From an uncultured Anaerolineales bacterium (GTDB taxonomy: Bacteria; Chloroflexota; Anaerolineae; Anaerolineales; UBA4823), in contig CAIQJJ010000147.1 of NCBI GenBank assembly GCA_903872065.1, positions 1 through 32,873 on the forward strand: DNA of 32,873 nucleotides. Direction: 5' to 3'. Shown here one piece after another: positions 24,113-32,873 of the stretch (positions are counted from its first letter, which is position 1; every line of letters begins with the position of its first letter). Below the pieces are notes generated by a model. That model was given only the letters and a program-made list of their open reading frames with translations, ran no database searches and was not told the DNA's origin. The translations under genes were made by a program, and so were the position numbers.

Positions 24113-25589
24113 GAAGGTCGCGCGCCAATTCCATCGCTTGGGCGCGGTTGGTTGCCTGCCCTGCTGCTTGCGCTTCGCGGATCGCTTCGAGCAATTTGCC
24201 GATCTGAGGTCCAGGGGATAGATGGAGGGCTTCGATCAAGTCACTGCCGTTGACTAGCGGCGTTGGAGCGACTACCTCCTGCGGGTGTTCCCACCAGGCT
24301 TCCAAGAGAGTGCGAATGAGGTCCAGGTGTTTGCCCCATTCCTCTTGCGGTAAGGATGCTCCATAAGTACCTAAAAAGTCGGCCAGCGACAAAATGCAAA
24401 TATCCACCCCGGCCGCCCCACAGGCGCGAAAGAAGCGGTAGATGGCGCGCGAGGTAGGGGCGCTGCCGCTCTGACCAAGCAGGAATGGCCGCATGTGGTG
24501 GCGCACGATCATTTGCAAACGCTCGCTCTCGGCGTTGCTCAAGTGCAGCGCCTGGGCCCGACCAGCAGCAAGACGACCGCCCGTTTCATCATGGCCATAA
24601 AAGTGAATCTTGCCTTGTTCATCCACTGAGCGCATCACCGGCTTGGCGATATCATGATAGAGCGCCGCCAAAAAGAGCAGTGGGCGCAGCGAGCGATCGG
24701 TATTTAAATGCGTCGCCAGATGCGCATCCAATGCCTGGCGATAGCGCCCCAAGCGCAGTGTTAACAGCCCGAAGGCAAAGCTGGCCGATTTTTCTTCGTC
24801 ATAGTTGGGGGCCAACAGCGCCAAAATGCGATCCAACTGTGCAACCACTTGCAGCGTATGCTCCCACACATCGAAATGATGCGGAGGCGACTGAGAAACG
24901 TCCTTGAGCGCGGTCAGTTCAGGCAGCGCATAAGGCAGCGCCCCCAATCTCTCCATCACACGGATGCACACATCCACCCGCCGGCCGCTCAAAATGCGGA
25001 ACAATTCATCGCGCAATCGCTCCGGGGAAACGCGCGTCAAACCCGCAGCCGATGCTTTCATCCAGGCGCGGGTCTGGGGCTGGATTTGAAATCCGAAAGC
25101 TGTCGCCTGGCGCACGCCGCGTAAGACCCGCAGCGGGTCATCGGTGAAAGAAGTCGCAGAGCAGGCGCGGATAATTTTGGCCCGCAAATCCGCCGCGCCG
25201 GCCAGCGGATCCAGCAGTTCTTGCGGCCGGCGGACATCAAAAGCCATGGCATTGATCGTGAAATCGCGCGCCCTCAGATCGGCTTCCAGGGTTTCGCCGC
25301 GCAGCTCGGCAAAATCCAGCTTCATACGCTCGCCGTTTTCGTCCACCAGAATTAACCTGGCAGTATTTCTTTCTTCATCCAATGGGAAATAAGCCGCGCC
25401 GATCTGATTCGCAACCCGGCGCGCCGCCCGCAGCGTATCCACCGGCAGAGCAAAATCCCAATCGTACGAGGCGCGTCCTAGAAGCGCATCACGCACCGCT
25501 CCACCCACCATGTAAACCGGCATGCCCGAGGGCAGCGCGGCGATGATTCGCTCTAGCAGAGGGGAAAAGGAAAATATTTGGTTATTCAC
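24084..25589 (-). CDS. cca: tRNA nucleotidyltransferase / poly(A) polymerase family protein with HD domain (CCA-adding type)
   Basis: This protein of 501 residues is predicted to add or repair the CCA end of tRNAs. The class II nucleotidyltransferase head shows YMVGGAVRDALLGR (about 26-39) and DWDFAL, whose D43 and D45 bind metal. LRARDFTINAMAFD and FTDDPLRVLRGVRQA are the second and third conserved blocks. An HD domain follows with LAALYHDIAKP, likely a phosphohydrolase. The GTG at 25589 is chosen because it lies just before the hpt stop (8-bp overlap, GTGAATAA) and gives a clean N-terminus. The longer open frame to 25847 is a shadow of hpt. In the family, some HD-containing members act only on A or only on CC, so exact specificity is open. 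It ends the folC-lon-tdk-hpt operon and overlaps the zinc-ribbon gene tail. Confidence 0.88.
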   Translation of the reverse strand: MNNQIFSFSPLLERIIAALPSGMPVYMVGGAVRDALLGRASYDWDFALPVDTLRAARRVANQIGAAYFPLDEERNTARLILVDENGERMKLDFAELRGETLEADLRARDFTINAMAFDVRRPQELLDPLAGAADLRAKIIRACSATSFTDDPLRVLRGVRQATAFGFQIQPQTRAWMKASAAGLTRVSPERLRDELFRILSGRRVDVCIRVMERLGALPYALPELTALKDVSQSPPHHFDVWEHTLQVVAQLDRILALLAPNYDEEKSASFAFGLLTLRLGRYRQALDAHLATHLNTDRSLRPLLFLAALYHDIAKPVMRSVDEQGKIHFYGHDETGGRLAAGRAQALHLSNAESERLQMIVRHHMRPFLLGQSGSAPTSRAIYRFFRACGAAGVDICILSLADFLGTYGASLPQEEWGKHLDLIRTLLEAWWEHPQEVVAPTPLVNGSDLIEALHLSPGPQIGKLLEAIREAQAAGQATNRAQAMELARDLLMGKSLTDL

Positions 25590-26136
25590 CCAGGTAGCGG
25601 CTTTGATCGAGAACGGCAATAAAGGGCAGGTTGCGGTAGTATTCGTCAATATCCAGACCATAACCGAAAACAAACTTATCGGGGATGGTAAAACCGCGGT
25701 AATCAATGGGAACAGGCGTTTCGCGGCGCTCGACTTTATCCAGCAAAACGCAAACTCGCAGACTGTTGGGGTGACGGGTATTGAGCAGTTCCAAAACCGC
25801 TTCAATGGTATAGCCGCTGTCCACGATGTCTTCAACCAGGAGAACATCCCGCCCGTTGATATCGGTGTTGAGATCGAGCGTTAAACGGGCCTGGGCGCCT
25901 GATTTGCGCGCGCCCACCCCATAAGATGAAACGGCCATAAAATCAACAGTATGCGGGATGCTGATTTGGCGCATCAGGTCAGTCAGGAAGAAAACCCCGC
26001 CGCGCAAAATGCAAACCAACAGCAGGTCTTTGCCGCGATAATCATTGCTGATCTCAACGCCCAGCTCCGCAATGCGCTTCTGCATTGTTTCAGTTGAAAC
26101 CAGGATCTCCGCCAGAAATTCTCGATAATCTTGCAT
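25582..26136 (-). CDS. hpt: Hypoxanthine phosphoribosyltransferase
   Basis: This 184-residue purine salvage enzyme makes IMP or GMP from hypoxanthine or guanine and PRPP. The PRPP-binding motif is VEDIVDSGYT (101-110), with the acidic pair E102/D103. LLLVCILRGGVFFLTDL is the first loop, and DFMAVSSYG is the flexible loop region. The length and order agree with bacterial Hpt. AGGAG lies 6 nt before the ATG at 26136. It follows tdk by 9 bp and precedes the CCA enzyme with an 8-bp overlap. It belongs to a cluster of nucleotide and tRNA maintenance genes and is likely expressed with them. Confidence 0.96.
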   Translation of the reverse strand: MQDYREFLAEILVSTETMQKRIAELGVEISNDYRGKDLLLVCILRGGVFFLTDLMRQISIPHTVDFMAVSSYGVGARKSGAQARLTLDLNTDINGRDVLLVEDIVDSGYTIEAVLELLNTRHPNSLRVCVLLDKVERRETPVPIDYRGFTIPDKFVFGYGLDIDEYYRNLPFIAVLDQSRYLGE

Positions 26137-26145
26137 AAATGCTCC

Positions 26146-26715
26146 TCATCTTGGCACGATATGATGTTTCCGGCAGCGCGCTTCATACAATTCCGCCGCG
26201 CCTACGATGACCACCGGATCATCATGGCGCGCCGGATGTCCATTCACCAGGCGCTGCGTCCGGCTGGCCTCCTCGCCGCAGACCATACAGATCGCATGAA
26301 GTTTGTCCACCCGTTCAGCAATCGCCATCAGAACCGGCATAGGCCCAAATGGGTCCCCGCGGAAGTCTGTGTCCAGGCCGGCCACAATCACGCGCAGACC
26401 ACGGTTGGCCAGCATTTGCACCAGAGGGATAATCTCCATATCAAAGAACTGCGCTTCGTCAATTGCCAGAACCGTGGTATCTTCATCCAGACCCGCTAGA
26501 ATGCCTTCCGATTTCTGGATCGGGAGCGCCTCGTAATCGTTGCCGGCATGGGAGGTGACTTTCTCCACCGCATACCGGTTGTCAATGATCGGCTTGAAGA
26601 CCTTCACCTTTTGGTGAGCAATGGTCGAACGGCGCAGCCGGCGAATCAGTTCATCGGTCTTGCCGCTGAACATAGAACCCGTAATGACTTCGATAGAGCC
26701 TGTGTGGTGTTTCAT
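26146..26715 (-). CDS. tdk: Thymidine kinase (type II)
   Basis: This 189-residue enzyme phosphorylates thymidine with ATP. The P-loop GSMFSGKT lies at 13-20, and the catalytic E87 is in the DEAQFF motif. The lasso and zinc site show C133, C136, C171 and H174 (CMVCGE and ARCRKHH), so the fourth ligand is probably His. This fits the TK1-like bacterial form. Its start overlaps the lon stop by 4 bp (ATGA), implying coupled translation. It is followed by hpt, and together they form a nucleoside/base salvage pair. Confidence 0.97.
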   Translation of the reverse strand: MKHHTGSIEVITGSMFSGKTDELIRRLRRSTIAHQKVKVFKPIIDNRYAVEKVTSHAGNDYEALPIQKSEGILAGLDEDTTVLAIDEAQFFDMEIIPLVQMLANRGLRVIVAGLDTDFRGDPFGPMPVLMAIAERVDKLHAICMVCGEEASRTQRLVNGHPARHDDPVVIVGAAELYEARCRKHHIVPR

Positions 26716-29237
26716 GATGCTGCGACTTCTGGCGCTGACTTTTCAGCGTCATCCTTTTTCCGCTTTCGTTTTGGTTTCGGTGGATTGACCGGTTTTGGGA
26801 CTAAAGCAACTTCAAGCACCTGATCCATGTGATCCACCGGCGCAATCTGCAGTGCATTGAGCGCCTTTTTCGGCACATCCACCAGGTCTTTCATATTCTT
26901 CTTCGGCAAGATCACGGTTTTGATCCCCGCGCGATGAGCAGCCAGTACCTTTTCTCGCAGCCCGCCAATTGGCAGAACCTTGCCCCGCAGCGTAATTTCG
27001 CCAGTCATGCCCACCTCTTTGCGCACTTCGCGCCCGGTAAAGGCTGACACCAGAGCGGTGCAGATGGTGATCCCGGCGCTGGGGCCATCTTTGGGGATAG
27101 ACCCCTCTGGAATATGGATATGAATATCCACATTCTCATAGACCTCACTGTCAATCTCAAACTCAGGCGAGCGCGCTTTCATATAAGAGAGCGCAGCTTG
27201 CGCCGATTCTTGCATCACACTGCCGATCTGGCCGGTAATTTGCAAATTCCCCTTACCCTCCACCAGCAAAACCTCGACCGGCATGATCTCACCACCGTTT
27301 TCCGTCCAGGCCATGGCGGTTGCTACCCCAATCTCATCCTGGCGCTCGGCCTCCAGGCCGAAAAATTGCGGCGGCCCTAAGAATGTGTCCACCATGCCAG
27401 ATGTGATCCGTTTGGGGAAAGGCTTTTCCTCAGCTTTTTTGCGCGCCACCTTGCGCAGACAGCGCCCGATTTCGCGTTCCAGGTTGCGAACCCCCGCTTC
27501 ATAGGTATATTCACGAATGAGGCGCTGCAGCGCCGCTTCGGCAAAAATGATCTCTTTTTCTTCCAGCCCGGCTTCTTCCAACTGGCGAGGCAGTAAAAAG
27601 CGATGGCTGATTTCCAGTTTTTCTTCCTCAATATAACCGGGGAACTCGATCATCTCCATCCGATCCAACAAAGCCGGTGGAATCGTCACCGTCGAGTTGG
27701 CAGTGGTAATAAACATAACCTGTGAGAGATCGTAGGCAACCTCAAGATAATGGTCAGAAAAGGCATGATTTTGCTCCGGGTCTAACACTTCAAGCAAGGC
27801 CGAGGAGGGATCGCCGCGAAAATCATTGCCTAGTTTGTCTATTTCATCGAGCATGAACAAGGGGTTAACGCTGCCGGCGCGGCGCATAGTCTGTAAAATC
27901 CGTCCAGGCAGCGAGCCGATATAGGTGCGCCGGTGCCCGCGAATTTCAGCTTCATCGCGCACCCCGCCCAACGAGACGCGCACAAATTTTCGCCCAAGCG
28001 CCTCGGCAATCGAACGGCCAAGCGATGTCTTACCAGTGCCAGGCGGCCCTACAAAGCACAAAATGGGCTGGCGAAAGCGTTTGGGCTTATTCGGGCTGCG
28101 CAATGCCAGGTTGCGCACGGCGATGTATTCCAGAATACGTTCCTTGGCGCGCGGCAAACCATAGTGATATTTTTCAAGCACCTCCGCCGCATGGCTCACG
28201 TCCAGATTGTCCTCCGTGCTGTTCACCCAGGGCAGTTCAATGATCCAATCCACGTAGGTGCGCAGGATGGTCACTTCGGGCGACATGGGCGGCATCTGCG
28301 CCAGGCGCTCAATTTCTTTGATCGCGCGTGTCTTCACCTCATCTGGCAGGGTGAGACCTTCCACCCGGCTGCGCAGTTCTGCCAGTTCACGACTCCAGGG
28401 ATCGCCATCGCCCAACTCAGTCTGGATTGCCTTCATCTGCTCGCGCAGGTAAAACTCGCGCTGCGAGCGATCCACCTCGCTTTGGGCGCGTGAGTGGATC
28501 TCATCCTCCAATTCAAGGACATCAATTTCTTGCGCCAGCAGTTTGATCACCCGCTTGAGCCTGGAGAGCGGCGAAAGATTTTGTAGAAGTTCCTGCCGTT
28601 CCTTGAACTGCGGCGAAATGGCTGTCGCGATCATATCCGCCAGCCAGCCAGGATCCTCAATGTTGAGAGCATACAAATACGATTCTTCCGGCAAACTGCG
28701 GTTCAGTTGAACGCAATGCTGGAACATTTCGCGCGCCGTACGCATCGAGGCTTCTGTCTGTTTATCAGATTTGAAGCTCTCATGAATTGGGCGAGCGCGG
28801 GCGATCATATATGGCTCAAGTTGGATAAATTCCACCAGTTCTACCCGCCGACGCGCCTGCACCAGCGCTGAGGATGATCCATCGGGCATAGATAGCAAAC
28901 GCCCAACCGCCATCTCAACCCCGATTGGCAGATAATCTTCAGGCGCAGGAGTATCGTTATCGGGATCGCGCTGCGTCAGCGCGATCACCGTTGTATCTTG
29001 CATTTGCGCTTCTTCGATGGCCATAATCGCCAGTTCACTGCCCACGAAGATCGGCGAAACCATGTGCGGATACACCACCAAATCCCGCAGCGGCAGCACA
29101 GGACATTCAATAAAGCCGTGCGAATCCGGTTCTGCATCGGGAATCTTGTATAATTCTTCGGTGCGACGATGCATCATGTTGCGAAAATCTTCGTCGTCAA
29201 CCTCATCATCGTCAAAATCTATATAATCATCTCTCAT
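26712..29237 (-). CDS. lon: ATP-dependent protease Lon
   Basis: This 841-residue protease degrades misfolded and regulatory proteins. The N-terminal domain (about 43-245) has [19 protein letters not shown]. The AAA+ module carries Walker A GPPGTGKT (397-404, K403) and Walker [11 protein letters not shown]. The proteolytic domain has the catalytic dyad S720 (PKDGPSAG) and K763 ([11 protein letters not shown]). The C-terminal tail is rich in Lys and Pro. The N-terminus has an unusually acidic stretch ([14 protein letters not shown]) absent from E. coli Lon. GGAG before the ATG at 29237 supports that start; the frame extends upstream without need. It overlaps folC by 11 bp and tdk by 4 bp. I see no CIRCE or other heat-shock element nearby, so it may depend on the folC promoter. 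Confidence 0.97.
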   Translation of the reverse strand: MRDDYIDFDDDEVDDEDFRNMMHRRTEELYKIPDAEPDSHGFIECPVLPLRDLVVYPHMVSPIFVGSELAIMAIEEAQMQDTTVIALTQRDPDNDTPAPEDYLPIGVEMAVGRLLSMPDGSSSALVQARRRVELVEFIQLEPYMIARARPIHESFKSDKQTEASMRTAREMFQHCVQLNRSLPEESYLYALNIEDPGWLADMIATAISPQFKERQELLQNLSPLSRLKRVIKLLAQEIDVLELEDEIHSRAQSEVDRSQREFYLREQMKAIQTELGDGDPWSRELAELRSRVEGLTLPDEVKTRAIKEIERLAQMPPMSPEVTILRTYVDWIIELPWVNSTEDNLDVSHAAEVLEKYHYGLPRAKERILEYIAVRNLALRSPNKPKRFRQPILCFVGPPGTGKTSLGRSIAEALGRKFVRVSLGGVRDEAEIRGHRRTYIGSLPGRILQTMRRAGSVNPLFMLDEIDKLGNDFRGDPSSALLEVLDPEQNHAFSDHYLEVAYDLSQVMFITTANSTVTIPPALLDRMEMIEFPGYIEEEKLEISHRFLLPRQLEEAGLEEKEIIFAEAALQRLIREYTYEAGVRNLEREIGRCLRKVARKKAEEKPFPKRITSGMVDTFLGPPQFFGLEAERQDEIGVATAMAWTENGGEIMPVEVLLVEGKGNLQITGQIGSVMQESAQAALSYMKARSPEFEIDSEVYENVDIHIHIPEGSIPKDGPSAGITICTALVSAFTGREVRKEVGMTGEITLRGKVLPIGGLREKVLAAHRAGIKTVILPKKNMKDLVDVPKKALNALQIAPVDHMDQVLEVALVPKPVNPPKPKRKRKKDDAEKSAPEVAAS

Positions 29238-30606
29238 ATCTTCTCCAGACTTCCCGCACCGCGGCGGCAATAAACAGACTGCCGGTTGCTAAAACCATTG
29301 CGCCCTCTTGCTCGGCCAGGCGTAAAGCCTCTCGCAGCGCATCTTCCACTGGCGTCACCACTTTCGCCGGACAGGCAAACTGATGCGCCATGTCCACCAG
29401 TTCACTGGCTGACATGGCGCGGGGATGAAAAGACTCGGTGGCGATCACACGGCGAACTCGCGGCAAAAGCTCCGCGAACATCCCCCGCACATCTTTATCG
29501 GCTGAGGCTCCAAACAACAAAACCACAGGTCTTTCAAGAAAATAATCACCCAGGGCCAGGCGCAATTTTAACGCCGAGTCCCGGTTGTGAGCCGAATCGA
29601 CCACCACTGGCGGCTCGCGCTGTAAAACCTCGAAGCGCCCCGGCCAAACGACGCTGGCAAAGCCGCTTTGGATAGACTCATCTGTTAACGGTAAACCTGC
29701 CAGGCGTCCAGTCTGCAAGGCAGCATAGGCCGTGGCTGCATTTTCGATTTGATGATAGCCCAACAAGGGGATGGTCAATTGGCGCGGCGCGTGACCGGCC
29801 TGTCCATCGCTCTCAATATAGGTATTGACTGCCGGTTGATCGTCCGCCGCCCAGATCCAGAACGATTGCCCATCCAACGTATGCTCGCGCAGGGCATAGC
29901 GCCAATCACTGCCCACTTTCACCAGCGGCGCTTGACGTTCGGCGGCCATGCGCGCAATAACCGCCAGCGCCTCATCTTTTTGAGGGGAGGTTACCACCGG
30001 CACACCATGCTTGATAATGCCGCATTTTTCTGCGGCGATCTGGCTGAGTGTTTCGCCCAACACTGCAACATGGTCATACGAAATCGAGGTAATTACCGAA
30101 ACGCAAGGGACGACGACATTCGTAGCGTCCAAGCGCCCGCCCAAGCCCACCTCGATCACCGCCGCCTCCGCTTTTTGGCGAGCAAAGTAGCAAAACGCCA
30201 GCGCAGTGGTGATTTCAAAAGTAGTTAAGTATGGGATGGAAGCCACAACAGGCTTCATTTCCTCAATCAAACTTACCAAAGTTTCCGGGGCAATCGGCGC
30301 GCCGTCAATCTGGATACGTTCAGTGAATTCTTGCAAATGCGGCGAGGTGTAAAAGCCTGTGCGCAGCCCGGCGGCTTGCAGAGTGCTGGCGCACAGGGCG
30401 GCGGTTGACCCTTTGCCTTTTGTTCCGGCGACATGGATGATCGAGTACTGCTTTTGCGGATCGCCCAGGGCAGCCATAAAAGCTTGCATCCGTGAGAGAT
30501 CAAATTTATCTAATGTCTCGCGAGACATTCGCTGAACACTATAGTCTACAAAACTGTAGAGATAATCGAGCGCTTGCTGATAGGGGGATTTTTGTGAAAC
30601 GGTCAT
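29227..30606 (-). CDS. folC: Folylpolyglutamate synthase / dihydrofolate synthase
   Basis: This 459-residue Mur-ligase-family enzyme adds glutamate to folates with ATP. The P-loop VAGTKGKGSTAA is near residue 60, followed by GFYTSPHLQEFTERI. VIEVGLGGRLDATNV is the Mg-binding motif and SISYDHVAVLGETL the next block. The C-terminal VVDSAHNRDSALKLR matches the ligand-binding domain. Whether it also makes dihydrofolate cannot be told. The ATG at 30606 has no ribosome site, but a GGTAAAAT box lies 9 nt upstream, suggesting a very short or absent leader. It is the first gene of the minus operon and is divergent from the SanA-like gene, 55 bp apart. Its 3' end overlaps lon by 11 bp. Confidence 0.95.
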   Translation of the reverse strand: MTVSQKSPYQQALDYLYSFVDYSVQRMSRETLDKFDLSRMQAFMAALGDPQKQYSIIHVAGTKGKGSTAALCASTLQAAGLRTGFYTSPHLQEFTERIQIDGAPIAPETLVSLIEEMKPVVASIPYLTTFEITTALAFCYFARQKAEAAVIEVGLGGRLDATNVVVPCVSVITSISYDHVAVLGETLSQIAAEKCGIIKHGVPVVTSPQKDEALAVIARMAAERQAPLVKVGSDWRYALREHTLDGQSFWIWAADDQPAVNTYIESDGQAGHAPRQLTIPLLGYHQIENAATAYAALQTGRLAGLPLTDESIQSGFASVVWPGRFEVLQREPPVVVDSAHNRDSALKLRLALGDYFLERPVVLLFGASADKDVRGMFAELLPRVRRVIATESFHPRAMSASELVDMAHQFACPAKVVTPVEDALREALRLAEQEGAMVLATGSLFIAAAVREVWRRYER

Positions 30607-30615
30607 GGCGGGTGG

Positions 30616-30623
30616 ATTTTACC
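30616..30623 (-). promoter_or_regulatory. Candidate -10 box (GGTAAAAT) of the folC operon
   Basis: On the minus strand GGTAAAAT ends 9 nt before the ATG at 30606, so the leader would be only a few nucleotides. No -35 hexamer is clear. Confidence 0.5.
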
Positions 30624-30647
30624 CTCGGAGGGGTTAGCGTGCAAGGT

Positions 30648-30655
30648 GGTAAAAT
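30648..30655 (+). promoter_or_regulatory. Candidate -10 box (GGTAAAAT) of the SanA-like operon
   Basis: The same eight bases occur on the plus strand, ending 6 nt before the ATG at 30662. Transcription would begin at or next to the start codon. CCCTC (30622-30626) and GAGGG (30628-30632) form a short palindrome in the gap between the two divergent boxes. Confidence 0.5.
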
Positions 30656-30661
30656 GGGACT

Positions 30662-31321
30662 ATGTTAAAACGAATCTTTTCCCTTTTGATACGCTTGCTA
30701 AAGTTTCTTATTCCCCTGGGCGCGGCGCTTCTCCTTGTCCCGCGCTTGGTGACCGCCTTCAATGCGCGGGCGCGTCTTTTCCAGGTGAATAGCGCTCCAG
30801 CATCTCGCGTGGCGATCGTTTTTGGCGCCGGCTTGCGTCGCGATGGCAGCCCAACTCCGGTATTGAGTGACCGTGTTGCGACTGCTGCGGAATTGTACTT
30901 TGCCGGCAAAGTCGAAAAGCTGCTCATGAGCGGCGACAATCGCTTTGCGTACTACAACGAACCAGAAGCCATGCGCCAATATGCAATCCAACTGGGTGTG
31001 CCTGATGCGGCGATTGTGCTGGATTACGCCGGGCGGCGCACCTATGATACCTGCTATCGCGCCCGCCAGATCTTTGGCGTTACCGAGGCGATCCTGGTAA
31101 CGCAAGCTTTCCATCTGCCGCGGGCGCTTTACCTGTGCGACAACCTGGGGGTGAATGCCGCCGGCGTCTCAGCCGATCAGCGCCGCTATTTCTTGTCCTC
31201 CCAGCTTTCCTGGAACCTGCGCGAATTGTTTGCCACCTTAAACGCACTGGTGGAAATCCACTTGACTCACCCTGTGCCGGTATTGGGACAATTTGAGCCC
31301 ATTTTTCCGGCCAGTCAATAA
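30662..31321 (+). CDS. SanA/YdcF-like DUF218 membrane protein
   Basis: This 219-residue protein has an N-terminal membrane helix (about residues 4-30, LLIRLLKFLIPLGAALLLV). A DUF218 domain follows and faces outward: AIVFGAGLRRDGSPTPVLSDRV, then KLLMSGDN and RRTYDTCYRARQIFGV. ILVTQAFHLPRALYL is the central signature. The family includes E. coli SanA (vancomycin barrier) and ElyC (envelope polysaccharide homeostasis); its chemistry is not settled. Context fits envelope maintenance. It probably uses a leaderless transcript, since no ribosome site is seen before the ATG. An HD-domain gene follows 13 bp later. Confidence 0.9.
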   Translation: MLKRIFSLLIRLLKFLIPLGAALLLVPRLVTAFNARARLFQVNSAPASRVAIVFGAGLRRDGSPTPVLSDRVATAAELYFAGKVEKLLMSGDNRFAYYNEPEAMRQYAIQLGVPDAAIVLDYAGRRTYDTCYRARQIFGVTEAILVTQAFHLPRALYLCDNLGVNAAGVSADQRRYFLSSQLSWNLRELFATLNALVEIHLTHPVPVLGQFEPIFPASQ

Positions 31322-31334
31322 TTGAGGAGATTTT

Positions 31335-31886
31335 ATGACCCGCGAAGAAGCATTTGCCATTGTGCAAGAATTCGTTAAGAATGAAGGTTTGGTGCGTCAC
31401 ATGCTGGCCGTTGAGGCCGCTTTACGCTGGTATGCTGAAAAATATGGAGAAGATGTCGAATTGTGGGGCGTTGTTGGCCTGCTGCATGATTTCGACTGGG
31501 AGATTCACCCCACCCTTGAGGAACATCCCCTCAAGGGGGCGGCTATTCTACGCCAGCGCGGCGTTTCAGAGGAGATTGTGCGCGCAATTTTGAGTCACGG
31601 GGTTGAAACTGGCGTGCCGCGCACAAGCCGCCTGGAAAAGGCGCTCTATGCCTGCGATGAAATTACCGGTTTGATCACTGCGGTCGCTTTGGTGCGACCT
31701 TCGCGCGTCCTGGCCGATCTCGAGGCATCCTCGGTCAAAAAGAAATGGAAGGATAGGGCTTTTGCTGCGGCGATTGACCGGCAGGAGATTGAGCAGGCTG
31801 CGCAGGATTTGGGGGTGCTGGTTTGGGAGCATGTTGGAAATGTGATTGTGGCTATGCGCAAAATAGCTCCTGAATTAGGACTATAG
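31335..31886 (+). CDS. HD-domain protein, putative phosphohydrolase
   Basis: This 183-residue protein has the HD metal site: H22 in VRHMLAVEAA, H51-D52 in LLHDFDWE, then H88 in LSHGVETG and D108 in ACDEITGL. It resembles the small HD hydrolases found widely in bacteria (YfbR/MJ-type), whose substrates are often nucleotides. No second domain is present. The metal ligands look complete, so it is probably active. GGAG lies 6 nt before the ATG. It ends exactly next to the kinase gene (TAG then ATG) and is likely co-transcribed with it and with the SanA-like gene. Confidence 0.88.
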   Translation: MTREEAFAIVQEFVKNEGLVRHMLAVEAALRWYAEKYGEDVELWGVVGLLHDFDWEIHPTLEEHPLKGAAILRQRGVSEEIVRAILSHGVETGVPRTSRLEKALYACDEITGLITAVALVRPSRVLADLEASSVKKKWKDRAFAAAIDRQEIEQAAQDLGVLVWEHVGNVIVAMRKIAPELGL

Positions 31887-32873
31887 ATGCTTGACGGTAC
31901 GCGCAGAGTTAAGATGGCTGCCAGACCAGACCCACCGAGTTACATTCGCCGCCGCTATCGCCTGGAACAGTGGTTGGGCCAGGGCAGTATCGGCCTGGTC
32001 TATCGCGCCCTGGATGAGGCGCTCGATCGCCCGGTTGTGATCAAGTTTCTCACCCTGGATGAGGTTGAAGCGCCTGGCTTTGAGCGCCGTCATGCCCGTT
32101 TTCTGCGCGAGGGGCGCGCGGCAGCGCACCTCTCTCACCCCAATATCATGGCGATCTATGATATGGGCCAGGAACAGGGATGGGAATACCTGGTTTTAGA
32201 ATACATTCCCGGCAGTGACTTGCGCAAGCTGATGCAGCAGCGCGGCAGGCCTGCACCTCTGGAAGAAGCGTTAAACATCGCCGACAGCGTCCTCCAGGCG
32301 CTGTCTTATGCCCATGACCAGGGCATTATCCATCGCGACATTAAGCCTGAAAACATCTTGATCACTCCTGCCGGCCAGGTGAAAGTCGCCGATTTTAGCC
32401 TGGCGCGCGGCAAGCACGACACCCATCTAACACAAGACGGAGCGGTGTCTGGAACATTGGCTTACCTGGCGCCCGAATATTTACACGGAGCAGAAAGCGA
32501 CCAGCGCGCCGACTTATATTCCCTGGGCGTTGTGCTTTACGAATTGCTGACCGGGCGTTTACCGTGTGCCGCTCAATCCATCGGACTCTTACTCAGCCAA
32601 ATTCTCGCCGGCGCATTGGATCCGCCAAGCAAATTCAACGATCAGATCCCCCTCGCGGTGGAAGAGTTCATCCTTCGCATGCTGGCGACGGATCCCGAAA
32701 TGCGCTATGCCAGCGCGGCGCAGGCTTTGGAAGCTTTGCGCGCCATCTTGGCAGAAACCCCGCCTGGCAAACAGGGAGAACCTTTTTCAGCCAGCGCCAA
32801 CGATCTGACCGTCGCTATCGAAAGCGACCGCCGCCAGGTGGCCGGGCATATCCAGGCAAGCATCATAGACCCA
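31887..32873 (+). CDS. Ser/Thr protein kinase (3' end outside window)
   Basis: The open frame continues through the right edge, giving 329 residues of a bacterial PknB-type kinase. The glycine loop is GQGSIGLVYRA, and the ATP-anchoring lysine lies in VIKFL. The catalytic loop is HRDIKPENI. The magnesium motif reads ADFSLAR, where most kinases have DFG; the Gly is Ser here. GTLAYLAPE follows as the activation-segment end. From about residue 285 the sequence is outside the kinase fold, and any membrane helix or sensor domain lies beyond the window. The ATG at 31887 directly follows the stop of the HD gene; an ATG at 31914 is an alternative. No cognate phosphatase is visible in the window. Confidence 0.92.
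   Translation, partial: MLDGTRRVKMAARPDPPSYIRRRYRLEQWLGQGSIGLVYRALDEALDRPVVIKFLTLDEVEAPGFERRHARFLREGRAAAHLSHPNIMAIYDMGQEQGWEYLVLEYIPGSDLRKLMQQRGRPAPLEEALNIADSVLQALSYAHDQGIIHRDIKPENILITPAGQVKVADFSLARGKHDTHLTQDGAVSGTLAYLAPEYLHGAESDQRADLYSLGVVLYELLTGRLPCAAQSIGLLLSQILAGALDPPSKFNDQIPLAVEEFILRMLATDPEMRYASAAQALEALRAILAETPPGKQGEPFSASANDLTVAIESDRRQVAGHIQASIIDP

Noticed and set aside
25590-25847. N-terminal extension of the CCA enzyme into hpt
   Set aside because: This part is a shadow of hpt in another frame. The family's conserved head begins just after GTG 25589.

Overview
The window looks like a stretch of chromosome from a moderately GC-rich Chloroflexota bacterium, most likely class Anaerolineae. 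This is inferred from Thr-Pro-rich linkers in several envelope proteins, two DUF970-type PII-like proteins, a cluster of envelope L,D-transpeptidases, and cell-wall genes mixed with housekeeping genes. Genes are packed almost end to end: no gap exceeds about 170 bp, and convergent genes overlap or nearly touch. I see no tRNA or rRNA gene, CRISPR array, insertion sequence or prophage.

Layout. (1) 1-1295: the 3' part of a large protein that may be a carbohydrate-active enzyme. (2) 1265-2749 (-): a receiver-PAS-histidine kinase. (3) 2918-6453 (+): a tight operon of a GHMP sugar kinase, an NDP-sugar pyrophosphorylase and an Old-Yellow-Enzyme-like oxidoreductase. (4) 6445-14674 (-): a long directon. 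Read from its head it holds a rhodanese, a small unknown protein, an ApaLI-like restriction enzyme, its DNA methyltransferase, a macro-domain protein, a cell-wall amidase, two L,D-transpeptidases, a LURP-one-like protein, an unknown protein and a CnoX-like thioredoxin-TPR protein. The restriction-modification pair has visibly lower GC. (5) 14818-15393 (+): an AMMECR1 protein. (6) 15406-18426 (-): a large (alpha/alpha)6 glycosidase followed by two PII-like, putative c-di-AMP receptors. (7) 18564-24112 (+): a MaoC hydratase, a very large class A penicillin-binding protein and a zinc-ribbon membrane protein. (8) 24084-30606 (-): the operon folC-lon-tdk-hpt-CCA-adding enzyme. (9) 30662-32873 (+): a SanA/DUF218 protein, an HD-domain protein and a Ser/Thr kinase cut by the window end.

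Themes. Peptidoglycan and envelope maintenance recur: an amidase, two L,D-transpeptidases reaching the surface by different routes, PBP1, a SanA-like protein and possibly c-di-AMP sensing. The least explained parts are the zinc-ribbon/TM/OB-like protein, the LURP-one-unknown-CnoX trio, the kinase-pyrophosphorylase-flavoenzyme operon, and the restriction-modification-macro unit fused to the head of a cell-wall operon. By my hand scan GTGCAC, the site expected for an ApaLI-type enzyme, is absent from the window. Several operon-leading genes have a TAnAAT box 7-10 nt before the start codon and no Shine-Dalgarno sequence, which suggests leaderless transcripts.
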